13,813 nt of DNA, taken from the NCBI GenBank assembly GCA_023230665.1, contig JALNWY010000073.1, forward strand, positions 1 to 13,813. Direction: 5' to 3'. Made by a program: the position numbers and the translations under genes. Numbering within the stretch: position 1 is the first letter of the stretch; every line of letters starts with the position of its first letter. This stretch comes from Deltaproteobacteria bacterium. GTDB lineage: Bacteria > Desulfobacterota > Desulfomonilia > UBA1062. Below are positions 1 to 6,668 of this stretch, piece after piece. The notes beneath the pieces are model-generated. The model did no database searches. It was not told the origin of the DNA and saw nothing but the letters and a program-made list of their open reading frames with translations.

Positions 1-708
1 ACCAGGGGCATCGGCCTTGAGATCGCCCGGGCCCTGCTGGAGCAGGGCGCGCGGGTCGTGATCTGCGGCCGGAAGCAGGAAAACCTCGATGCCGCAAAGG
101 AACTCCTGCCCGGCGGGGACCTCATGGCCGTGCAGGCCCACATTGCCCGGGAGGCGGATGTGGACCGTCTCTTCGCCGCGGTCAAAGAGCGGCATTCCCG
201 GCTGGATGTGCTCGTGAACAACGTGGGCATGAACCTGATCACCCCCGGGATCGCGGACATTGATCTGAACCTGTGGCAGAAGATTGTGGAGACCAACCTC
301 AACGGCACCTTTCTGTGCTCGCGCGCAGCGGCGCGCATCATGCGCGCGCAGAACAAGGGCAAGATCGTGAGCGTGTCTTCCATCGCAGGCAGGAAAGCCT
401 CGCCCGGCATGGGAGTCTACGGTATTGCCAAGGCCGGGATGGAGATGCTCACCAAGGTGCTGGCAAGCGAGCTCGCAGGTTTCAACATCCAGGTCAACGC
501 TGTGGCGCCGGGCATGGTGAGGACCGATTTCAGCAAGCCCTTCTGGTCGGATGAGGGCATCTACAAGGAGATCGTCAAGACCGTCCCCCTGGGCAGGATC
601 GCCGAGCCTCAGGATGTGGTCAGCCCAGTGCTCTTCCTCGCCTCGCCAGGCTCTTCGTTCATCACCGGCCAGACCATCGTGGTGGACGGCGGGGCGAGTG
701 CGGTCTGA
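1..708 (+). CDS. Short-chain dehydrogenase/reductase (SDR), 5'-truncated by the window edge
   Basis: The reading frame is already open at base 1 and ends at TGA 706-708, so the first residues lie outside the window. The visible part is 235 residues. It begins inside the Rossmann nucleotide-binding motif (TRGIGLEIA, the end of TGxxxGIG). It then shows the NNVG motif (usually NNAG) at visible residues 73-76, the catalytic serine in VSSIAG, the YGIAK catalytic Tyr/Lys pair, and the C-terminal ITGQTIVVDGG typical of classical SDRs. The closest well-known relatives are FabG-like 3-oxoacyl-ACP/CoA reductases and other NAD(P)-dependent alcohol or keto-acyl reductases in the cytoplasm. Substrate cannot be deduced. 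A GTG at 58 is internal and not the true start. The next gene is an acyl-CoA dehydratase activase, so a role in acyl-CoA metabolism is possible but only inferred. Confidence 0.93.
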   Translation, partial: TRGIGLEIARALLEQGARVVICGRKQENLDAAKELLPGGDLMAVQAHIAREADVDRLFAAVKERHSRLDVLVNNVGMNLITPGIADIDLNLWQKIVETNLNGTFLCSRAAARIMRAQNKGKIVSVSSIAGRKASPGMGVYGIAKAGMEMLTKVLASELAGFNIQVNAVAPGMVRTDFSKPFWSDEGIYKEIVKTVPLGRIAEPQDVVSPVLFLASPGSSFITGQTIVVDGGASAV

Positions 709-726
709 CACCGGTAAAAAATCCGT

Positions 727-766
727 TGCACGAGAGGGCATCTCTTGCACTCATTGAGGCTTTTTT
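727..766 (+). terminator. Possible weak terminator after the SDR gene
   Basis: An imperfect hairpin (arms TGCAcGAGA at 727-735 and TCTCtTGCA at 741-749, one mismatch) is followed 11 bases later by a run of six T (761-766). The distance between stem and T-run is longer than in a classical intrinsic terminator, so this is tentative. Confidence 0.3.
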
Positions 767-847
767 GATAAGCCACGAGGGCAGGAATCAGACGGCAGCA
801 GATCCACCACCGGCAGAGAACGGAAAGGAAAGCGCGATTTTAAGAAG

Positions 848-1618
848 ATGAGGACCGCAGGGATAGACATCGGCTCGATTACGGCAAAGGCGGCGATCCT
901 GGAAGACGGTATCATTCTGGGAACCAGGATCGGTTTCACCGGCTACAACGCGGGTGCGGCCGGCAGAAAGATATTCGAGGACCTCACCAGCGAACTCGGG
1001 CTGGAGGCTTCGTCCATCGACAGGGTCGTTTCGACCGGCTATGGCAGAAACAGCGTGGAGTTCGCCCACAAATCCATGACCGAGATCATCTGCCACGGCG
1101 CAGGCGCGCACTTTCTCGACCCTAAAGTGCGCACCGTGGTGGACGTGGGCGGGCAGGACAGCAAGGCCCTGCTCCTCGACACATCGGGCAAGGTCACGGA
1201 CTTCGTGATGAACGACAAGTGCGCGGCAGGAACCGGGAGGTTCCTGGAGGTCATGGCACGGGCCCTGGAGGTGGATCTGGACGAGTTCGGCGAGCTCTCA
1301 TTGCAGTCGGAGAACCCTGCAAAAATCAGCAGCATCTGTACGGTCTTTGCCGAGTCCGAGGTCATCTCGCTCATCTCCAGGGGCGAGCAGCGCGAGAACA
1401 TCATCGCAGGAATCCACGACTCGGTTGCGTCGCGGGTGTATGCCATGGCGCAGCGGCTGGCCGTGGCCGCCCCGATCATGATGACCGGCGGCGTGGCCAA
1501 GAATGTAGGCGTGGTCAGGGCACTGGAGAAACGCTTTGGTTCCTCTGTCGAGGTCAACGGATACGCTCAGGCCAACGGCGCCATCGGAGCGGCAGTGCTG
1601 GCGTGCAGCCTGTTGTGA
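848..1618 (+). CDS. Acyl-CoA dehydratase activase (BadF/BadG/BcrA/HgdC ATPase family)
   Basis: This 256-residue protein has the full length of the single-subunit activases (HgdC type, about 260 residues). Family members are homodimeric ASKHA-fold ATPases with one [4Fe-4S] cluster bridging the dimer. They use ATP to push a low-potential electron onto a 2-hydroxyacyl-CoA dehydratase or benzoyl-CoA reductase. Visible are the phosphate-1 motif GIDIGSITAKAA (residues 5-16), the phosphate-2 motif VVDVGGQDSKA (97-107), the cluster cysteines Cys125 (NDKCAAGTGRF) and Cys164 (ICTVFAES), and the adenosine motif MTGGVAKN (212-219). The ATG at 848 begins the conserved N-terminus; its Shine-Dalgarno is poor. 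The partner dehydratase subunits are not in the window and could lie upstream of position 1. Activases of this family are oxygen-sensitive, which fits a strict anaerobe. The exact substrate is unknown. Confidence 0.93.
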   Translation: MRTAGIDIGSITAKAAILEDGIILGTRIGFTGYNAGAAGRKIFEDLTSELGLEASSIDRVVSTGYGRNSVEFAHKSMTEIICHGAGAHFLDPKVRTVVDVGGQDSKALLLDTSGKVTDFVMNDKCAAGTGRFLEVMARALEVDLDEFGELSLQSENPAKISSICTVFAESEVISLISRGEQRENIIAGIHDSVASRVYAMAQRLAVAAPIMMTGGVAKNVGVVRALEKRFGSSVEVNGYAQANGAIGAAVLACSLL

Positions 1619-1747
1619 GGGCGTCGGGACACAGTGATACTCTCTTGCCTGCCTGTTGAGAGACGGCCTTCGGAGAGGCCCCTGCTCAGGCCCGGAGACA
1701 CGCGGGAATGATGAGGTGGGGCCGCCATTCTCTATAAGCATCATATG

Positions 1748-1760
1748 GACCTTTCAGGTC
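1748..1760. repeat. Inverted repeat GACCT-TTC-AGGTC upstream of a sigma-54 promoter
   Basis: A perfect 5-3-5 inverted repeat lies about 80 bp upstream of the -24 element at 1841, a usual distance for an activator site. It does not resemble the TGCA-N3-TGCA repeats near the regulator gene, so a different activator would be needed. The match is short and may be chance. Confidence 0.25.
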
Positions 1761-1840
1761 AAGCTCTGGAACCTTCCCACAACAAACTTGAACGGGAAAC
1801 AGACTCGACCCTCCTGAAGTACTTTCCAAAAACCATAGCC

Positions 1841-1856
1841 TGGCACGTTTTGTGCT
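1841..1856 (+). promoter_or_regulatory. Sigma-54 (-24/-12) promoter for the PurM/HypE-like gene
   Basis: TGGCACG-TTTT-GTGCT matches the -24/-12 consensus TGGCACG-N4-TTGCW, with the GG and GC doublets exactly ten bases apart. Transcription would start near 1867, about 26 bases before the GTG start at 1893. The adjacent sequence holds a direct repeat of GTGCAT (1864-1869 and 1873-1878) that overlaps the predicted start of the transcript. Confidence 0.75.
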
Positions 1857-1892
1857 TTACCGAGTGCATATAGTGCATGAAAGGAGCAGCCC

Positions 1893-2897
1893 GTGTCGAA
1901 ATTCTCCCATGAAGTGCTGCAACGGTGCGTATTCCCCTATGTACAGAGCAAGGATCCCCGGGTGATTCTGGGAGCGGCGTTCGGTCAGGATGTTGCACTG
2001 ACGGAAGTCGGCGGCGACATCCTCGCGTCACATATCGATCCGATCGTGGGGGCCATCGAAAATATCGGGTGGCTTGCCGTACATATCGCATGTAACGATA
2101 TAGCGGCGAGCGGTATCAGGCCGAGCTGGGCCCTGGTGCTGGTCCTTGTGCCGCGAGTGGAAGACGAGGATATGCTCAAAGAGATCATGCAGGATGCAAG
2201 TCGCGCAGCCCGGGAAGCAGGGATCGCGATTATCGGCGGGCATACCGGCTATTCGAGCGGCATAGTCCGGCCGCTGGTGGCTGTAACCGCACTGGGAAAC
2301 GCGGCCGGAAGGACCCCGATCTATACCGGCGGGGCGCGCCTGGGAGATCACGTGCTGGTCACCAAGGGCGTAGCGCTGGAAGGGACCGCCATTCTCGCCC
2401 ACGATTTCGCCGATATCGCCAAAAAACTCGGCATCACGGACACGGAGCTTGATCAGGCGAGAAATCTTGCGCATGAGGTGAGCGTGATCCCTGAGTCCGA
2501 TGTTCTGGCAAAGCATGGGGCCACGTCCATGCACGACGTGACGAGGGGAGGCCTGATGGAGACCCTGATCGAGATGGCGAATGCATCGGGAAGGTGCTTC
2601 GGCATCAATTCATCGCTCGTGCCCTCACGTCCGGTGATCGATCGTTTTGCCGAGAGGTTCGGGTTCGACCCGTTGCGCATGATCTCCTCAGGCAGCCTGG
2701 CCGCAACGATCTCTCCCCACAGAGTCGATGCTGTTATCCGAGAGCTCTCCGAAAGGGGTATCCCCTGTGCCGACATCGGGAGGGTGGCCGAGGGGAAAGG
2801 GATCATTGTCGAGGGTTCCGGCACCTTGGACCACTACACGGAAATCCGTTGTGAAGACGATGAGCTGGCGCGGATGTGGACCCTGTATCCGAGGTAG
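1893..2897 (+). CDS. AIR synthase (PurM)/HypE-like ATP-binding protein of unknown function
   Basis: The 334-residue product belongs to the PurM/HypE/ThiL/SelD superfamily, whose members phosphorylate or dehydrate substrates using ATP. Visible are GQD (31-33), an aspartate in SHIDP (49), NDIAASG (68-74), IGGHTGYS (114-121) and HDVTRGGL (214-221), the last strongly conserved in HypE and SelD. The C-terminal PRIC cysteine on which HypE makes the nickel-site cyanide ligand is absent: the protein ends in TLYPR. The catalytic Cys/Sec loop of SelD is also not seen near the N-terminus. The name hypE or selD is therefore not justified. The GTG start has AAGGAG at 1881-1886, six bases upstream. It has its own sigma-54 promoter and converges on the ORP-like minus operon. 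A link to metal-cluster or hydrogenase assembly is plausible but inferred. Confidence 0.85.
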   Translation: MSKFSHEVLQRCVFPYVQSKDPRVILGAAFGQDVALTEVGGDILASHIDPIVGAIENIGWLAVHIACNDIAASGIRPSWALVLVLVPRVEDEDMLKEIMQDASRAAREAGIAIIGGHTGYSSGIVRPLVAVTALGNAAGRTPIYTGGARLGDHVLVTKGVALEGTAILAHDFADIAKKLGITDTELDQARNLAHEVSVIPESDVLAKHGATSMHDVTRGGLMETLIEMANASGRCFGINSSLVPSRPVIDRFAERFGFDPLRMISSGSLAATISPHRVDAVIRELSERGIPCADIGRVAEGKGIIVEGSGTLDHYTEIRCEDDELARMWTLYPR

Positions 2898-2988
2898 AGA
2901 TCCCGTCCTGTAAGGGAAGGGGGCGGAAATACAGCCCTTGGTCGGATGGCCGCTCCCTGTTACGCGTGCCCATCTTTCCTGGTGATGT

Positions 2989-3912
2989 CTATCGGTGAGT
3001 CACCCGGAAGAAGGCCTTCCCCCCTCTGGGTTCAAGCTGTTCGACATTTCCCAGGGCCAGAAGCTCGCCCACGTGTTTGGCCGCCTCGTTGGGATGGATG
3101 CCCAGCCCGCCCGCGATGTCTTCCAGGGTGCACGGCCTCCTCTTGATCATCTGGAAGACCGTATCCCTGGCCACGGTAAATTCGGATTCTTCGTGGATTC
3201 CCCGGTAATCGGCGATGACCGTCGCAGGGGGGACGAACAGGTGGGCAATGCGTTCCAGGCGGGGCCGGCTCACACCTGCCGCATAATCTTCCGCAGCCGG
3301 GCGGGTCATGGTGTTCAGTTGCACCTCGTCAGGCCGTATCAGGCCCGCGCACTCGGCGATTCTTCCGGCCTCCGCGGGCAGGGCAGTGTGCCCTCCCAGG
3401 AGAAAGACCTCCAGCCGGTACTCGCCCCGATATTCCTGTTTCAGGTCGATCAGCCCCTGAAGCATCTGCTTGAAGGTGATCTCATGATGGGGCCGGTTCA
3501 CGGCATGGAACATGCCCGGGCTCCCGGCATCGAGCGAAGGGACGATCAGGTCGGCGCCCATGAGATCTCTGCGCACGTCTTTCTGCCACAGGAGCGAGCC
3601 GTTCGTCAGCACTGCGAGGGGTATGTCCGTGAAGGAACGTATCTTCTCTATCAGTTCGCCCAGACGTGAATACAGGGTGGGCTCGCCGGAACCAGCCAGG
3701 GTGATGTAGTCCGGCCGCGTGGAGATTTTTTCCCTGAGCTCGTCCATAATTTCATCGAGCGGGAACCATTCCTTTCTCTGGACGGTCCTGCAGGTGGTAC
3801 GCCCGAGCTGGCAATAGATGCAGTCATAGGTGCACGTCTTGAAAGGCACCAGGTCTATACCGAGAGACCTCCCGAGACGCCTGGACGGAACCGGGCCGAA
3901 AATATGCGCCAT
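2989..3912 (-). CDS. Radical SAM protein with C-terminal winged-helix-like domain
   Basis: The 307-residue product carries the radical SAM cluster motif CTYDCIYC (Cys27, Cys31, Cys34) near the N-terminus, after the PVPSRRLGRSLGIDL segment typical of this subgroup (COG0731-like, formerly 'Fe-S oxidoreductase'). A SAM-binding GSGEP lies at 74-78. Family members cleave S-adenosylmethionine reductively; the substrate of this subgroup is not established. From about residue 235 to the end, the sequence (FQMIKRRPCTLEDIAGGLGIHPNEAAKHV...) looks like a helix-turn-helix, so the enzyme may bind nucleic acid or use the domain for protein contacts. It is the last gene of the minus operon, 125 bp after the MinD-like gene. 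No strong Shine-Dalgarno is seen; the leader is A-rich. In an ORP-like setting a role in metal-cofactor maturation, by analogy with NifB, is a possible inference. Confidence 0.9.
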   Translation of the reverse strand: MAHIFGPVPSRRLGRSLGIDLVPFKTCTYDCIYCQLGRTTCRTVQRKEWFPLDEIMDELREKISTRPDYITLAGSGEPTLYSRLGELIEKIRSFTDIPLAVLTNGSLLWQKDVRRDLMGADLIVPSLDAGSPGMFHAVNRPHHEITFKQMLQGLIDLKQEYRGEYRLEVFLLGGHTALPAEAGRIAECAGLIRPDEVQLNTMTRPAAEDYAAGVSRPRLERIAHLFVPPATVIADYRGIHEESEFTVARDTVFQMIKRRPCTLEDIAGGLGIHPNEAAKHVGELLALGNVEQLEPRGGKAFFRVTHR

Positions 3913-4037
3913 GATCGTTTTTTCTCACTTTTTTAAAAACTGTTCTTTATCGGGAGGCACAAGAGTCTGTTCATGTTTTTTTACTGTGCGCCGTGGCATC
4001 GGGATGCTCAAGAGCAGTGCCGTCAGGCGGGATGCTT

Positions 4038-4946
4038 TTACCCAGACTGCATCAGGCTGCTCACGGATTTCCATACCGAGCGGATATCGCCCGAACACCC
4101 GTTGTCCTGATATTCGACCACCGAGAGCCTGCTTATCTGCGCCTTTGTCACTGCGCGGTCGTAGCGTACCTTTCCGGCGATGCCGAGTCCCTGTCTGCCT
4201 GCCTGTTCTTCGATTTCGGATGCGACCCGGGGGTTCAGATCCCACTTGTTGATGCAGACCATGGCAGGGGTCGCGAAGTGCCTGGTAAGATCGGCCACGC
4301 GAAGGAGGTCGTGAAGCCCGCTCACGGTGGGCTCGGTCACTACCAGCACCATGTCCGCACCCGTGATCGACGCGATGACCGGGCATCCGATTCCGGGAGA
4401 GCCGTCGATAACGACCAGGCCGATCCCGCGCTCCTCGGCCAGATTCACGGCTTCCTTCCTGACGAGGCTTACGAGCTTACCGGAATTCTCCTCCGCGATG
4501 CCGAGCCGGGCATGAACCATAGGGCCATGCCGGGTCTCGGATACGAACCACTCTCCGTTCACCGCAGGGCCGAAGTCAATGGCGCTGTCTTCACAGAACC
4601 AGGAGCATACGCCGCACCCCTCGCAGGCTATGGGGTCGATGCGGAAGGTTTTCTCGGCCCGGCTGTTGGGCGGGCCGTCAAAGGTAACGGCATTGAAACG
4701 GCAGACCTGGGCACAGGTGCCGCAGGCCGTGCATTTCCCGGTAATAACCGAAGCACGCTTGCCTCCCGAGAAATCCTCTGACCTGATCACCTGCGGATCG
4801 AGCACGAGATGCAGGTCCGCTGCATCCACATCGCAGTCGGCCAGCACGCACTTCCCTGCCAGCGCTGCGAACGAGGCGACGATAGAGGTCTTTCCCGTCC
4901 CCCCCTTGCCGCTGATGATAACGAGCTCCTGATGCTTTTTTCCCAT
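4038..4946 (-). CDS. MinD/ParA-type ATPase with inserted 2[4Fe-4S] ferredoxin domain (first paralogue)
   Basis: The product is about 302 residues from ATG 4944-4946, chosen because AAGGTG lies six bases upstream; the frame stays open to an upstream start at 4988. A deviant Walker A (SGKGGTGKTS, residues 12-21) and a Walker B-like VVIDGSPGIGCP (179-190) define a SIMIBI ATPase of the Mrp/MinD group. Between them sit two CxxCxxCxxxC motifs (Cys72/75/78/82 and Cys108/111/114/118), enough for two [4Fe-4S] clusters. Such ATPase-ferredoxin proteins are constant members of ORP clusters, where a MinD-like protein has been linked to ORP and to cell-division placement in Desulfovibrio vulgaris (recalled literature). 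Probably cytoplasmic, coupling ATP turnover to electron or cluster transfer. It is paralogous to the gene at 5092-5934, which lies 145 bp upstream with a strong hairpin between them. Confidence 0.92.
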   Translation of the reverse strand: MGKKHQELVIISGKGGTGKTSIVASFAALAGKCVLADCDVDAADLHLVLDPQVIRSEDFSGGKRASVITGKCTACGTCAQVCRFNAVTFDGPPNSRAEKTFRIDPIACEGCGVCSWFCEDSAIDFGPAVNGEWFVSETRHGPMVHARLGIAEENSGKLVSLVRKEAVNLAEERGIGLVVIDGSPGIGCPVIASITGADMVLVVTEPTVSGLHDLLRVADLTRHFATPAMVCINKWDLNPRVASEIEEQAGRQGLGIAGKVRYDRAVTKAQISRLSVVEYQDNGCSGDIRSVWKSVSSLMQSG

Positions 4947-5006
4947 ATGCTCACCTTCTGTAATCTTTTTTTGCGTCTTCTTGCCCATAAAAAGGGCAGG
5001 AAAGAC

Positions 5007-5026
5007 GGGACGGCCAGAGCCGTCCC
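5007..5026 (-). other. Strong hairpin between the two MinD-like genes
   Basis: A perfect 8-bp GC-rich stem (GGGACGGC / GCCGTCCC, four-base loop) lies in the 145-bp gap. On the minus strand it is followed by a T-rich tail and a second small stem, TGCCC/GGGCA (4982-4998), with a T-rich loop. It could be a partial terminator, a processing site or an mRNA stabiliser that sets unequal expression of the two ATPases. The T-run is not directly adjacent, so a full intrinsic terminator is unlikely. Confidence 0.45.
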
Positions 5027-5091
5027 CACCGGGTATTCCGCCTGCATGGGGAAGAGGTTCCGCAGCTGCCGCAGACAGGGTTGCACGCGCA

Positions 5092-5934
5092 TCATCCTTT
5101 GAGCAGCCTCTTCACCAGTGACGCGAAAACCGCGGAATAATCCTGCACGGCGTCGCAGGCAAGCTCGCCCCGCGAGTATGCCTCGGCAACCCTGCGATCG
5201 TCAGGGATCTCGGCAAGAACCTCGATGTCCTGTTTCCGGCAATAATCGAGCGTCTGCCCATCGCCCGTATCCGAGCGGTTGATGAGCACCCCGAAGGGCA
5301 GGGCGAGCGTTCTGACCGTTTCGACAGCCAGCACAAGATCGTTCAGTCCGAACGGGGTGGGCTCGGTCACCAGGAGGACATAATCTGCATCGCGAATGCT
5401 CTCGATAACCGGACAGGATGTGCCGGGAGGCGAATCGATAATCAGCAGATCCGCATCCGCGGCTGCTGCCTTGACCTCTCTGATCACCGGCGGGCTCATT
5501 GCCTCACCGATGTTCAGGATTCCCTGGACGAAATCCACTTTATCGGCCCTGCCCATCTCGAGCCGCCCTATGGTGCGCTTGGACTCGACAAGAGCGCCGG
5601 TCTGGCAGACCATCCAGCAACCGGCGCAGCCGTGACACAATTCCGGAAAAACAAGGACATTCCTGTTCACGACAGCCACGGCTCCGTACTGGCAGATCTC
5701 CCTGCACAGACCGCATCCCGTGCACATGCCTTCCTCAACACCCGGCACACTCACGTTGACCGGCCATTTCTCTTGGATCTGCGGTCTCAGGAACAATGCG
5801 CCGTTGGGCTCTTCCACATCACAGTCCAGGTAAGCGACCCTGATCGAATCTCTCGATGCAACAGCGGCAAGATTCGTGGCAACGGTCGTTTTCCCCGTGC
5901 CCCCTTTGCCGCTCGCGATGGCAATCTTTCGCAT
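5092..5934 (-). CDS. MinD/ParA-type ATPase with inserted 2[4Fe-4S] ferredoxin domain (second paralogue)
   Basis: The 280-residue product starts at ATG 5932-5934 with AAGGA seven bases upstream. Walker A is SGKGGTGKTT (residues 8-17) and Walker B is LLIIDSPPGTSCP (163-175). Two full CxxCxxCxxxC motifs (Cys71/74/77/81 and Cys100/103/106/110) are inserted after the first third, the standard layout of 'P-loop ferredoxin' proteins next to ORP/NifX genes. The switch-like VLLVTEPTPFGLNDL is shared with its neighbour (VLVVTEPTVSGLHDL), so the pair arose by duplication. The ferredoxin remnant gene ends 22 bp upstream, and a single transcript is likely. Proposed role: ATP-gated electron or Fe-S delivery to the NifX-like metal-cluster proteins, acting in the cytoplasm. 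The family is clear; the function is inferred. Confidence 0.92.
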   Translation of the reverse strand: MRKIAIASGKGGTGKTTVATNLAAVASRDSIRVAYLDCDVEEPNGALFLRPQIQEKWPVNVSVPGVEEGMCTGCGLCREICQYGAVAVVNRNVLVFPELCHGCAGCWMVCQTGALVESKRTIGRLEMGRADKVDFVQGILNIGEAMSPPVIREVKAAAADADLLIIDSPPGTSCPVIESIRDADYVLLVTEPTPFGLNDLVLAVETVRTLALPFGVLINRSDTGDGQTLDYCRKQDIEVLAEIPDDRRVAEAYSRGELACDAVQDYSAVFASLVKRLLKG

Positions 5935-5956
5935 GACCGTTCCTTATTTTTGGAGA

Positions 5957-6130
5957 TCACTCGATCCGCATGGCGTCTGCAGGGCACTCGTCCACGCAGG
6001 CGCCGCAGCCGGATCACTCCTCTTCATTGATCTGTGCAATCCCGTCAAGCAGGCTGATGGCGTCCATGGGGCATATATCGATGCATGCACTGTACCCGAT
6101 ACACAGCCCCTTGTCGATCTTTGCCGTCAT
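5957..6130 (-). pseudogene. 2[4Fe-4S] ferredoxin interrupted by in-frame UGA (nonsense mutation or selenocysteine)
   Basis: The frame from ATG 6128-6130 reads as a 57-residue bacterial ferredoxin if codon 39 (TGA at 6014-6016) is read through, and ends at TGA 5957-5959. The first half carries CIGYSACIDICPMDAI and the second half (TGA)SGCGACVDECPADAM. The UGA sits exactly where the first cysteine of the second CxxCxxCxxxC motif belongs, so it may encode selenocysteine or be a Cys-to-stop change. In the first motif the second cysteine is Tyr13 (TAC for TGC), so each predicted cluster lacks one normal ligand. The start overlaps the stop of the upstream NifX-like gene in an ATGA, which indicates translational coupling in a live operon. 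A hairpin follows the UGA (5972-6004). Pseudogene, sequencing error and selenoprotein all remain open. Confidence 0.65.
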
Positions 6131-6657
6131 TTATTTCTTCTCCCCGTGCCCGGACCCGTTCCTCTGCCCATTCTCCTGCCCCGGCCAGATCCTCCCCCCA
6201 TGCCCATACCGCGGCCGCCGCCTCTGCCTCCGCCCATGCCGCGACCGGGGCCCATACCCATACCCGGACCCATGGGGGAATCGGCCACTCCGGAGCTCGC
6301 GCCGAAGTGGTCAGGTACATTGGCGCCCGGGCTCGTCTGAAATTCTCCGGCATTGAACTGTTTAACCAGATCGCTCACCACGCCCGAGCATCCGGTGATG
6401 ACACCGATGCCTGCGGCGGTGAGCGTCTGAAAGGCGTTGGGGCCGCAGTTGCCGGTGAGAAGATATTGAACGCCCTTGTCTGCCACGAGCTGTGCAGACT
6501 GGATCCCTGCGCCGCCGCCAAGCGAGATATTCGGATTTTCGACTGCTTCGAACGCGAGCGTGCCGGTATCGATGATCAGAAAATACCGGCACCTTCCAAA
6601 ACGTGGATCAACCGGTGATTCCAGGGTATTTCCCGCTGAGCTGACTGCAATTCTCAT
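6127..6657 (-). CDS. NifX-like (dinitrogenase Fe-Mo cofactor family) protein with Gly/Met/Arg-rich tail
   Basis: Residues 1 to about 120 form a NifX/NafY-type domain (MRIAVSSAGNTLESPVDPRFGRCRYFLIID, then GGAGIQSAQLVADKGVQYLLTGNCGPNAF). This is the pattern of the ORP and MTH1175 proteins that bind Mo- or Fe-containing clusters. From about residue 128 to 176 the chain becomes low-complexity, almost only Gly, Met and Arg with some Ser and Pro, which suggests a disordered, RNA-, metal- or partner-binding tail. ATG 6655-6657 has AAAGGAGA six bases upstream. It ends in a 4-base ATGA overlap with the ferredoxin gene and follows the DUF5320 gene by 11 bp, so all are in one operon. By analogy with Desulfovibrio ORP it may carry a heterometal cluster, but no such cluster can be proven from sequence. 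Confidence 0.9.
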   Translation of the reverse strand: MRIAVSSAGNTLESPVDPRFGRCRYFLIIDTGTLAFEAVENPNISLGGGAGIQSAQLVADKGVQYLLTGNCGPNAFQTLTAAGIGVITGCSGVVSDLVKQFNAGEFQTSPGANVPDHFGASSGVADSPMGPGMGMGPGRGMGGGRGGGRGMGMGGGSGRGRRMGRGTGPGTGRRNK

Positions 6658-6668
6658 ATAATCTCCTT

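Noticed and set aside
1665..1680. GGCCT-AGGCC hairpin as terminator of the activase gene
   Set aside because: Short stem and no T-run downstream.
1893..2897. Naming the PurM-family gene hypE or selD
   Set aside because: It lacks the HypE C-terminal cysteine motif and the SelD catalytic Cys/Sec loop.
3993..4781. 262-residue plus-strand frame opposite the first MinD-like gene
   Set aside because: No recognisable motifs; the minus frame has P-loop and ferredoxin motifs.
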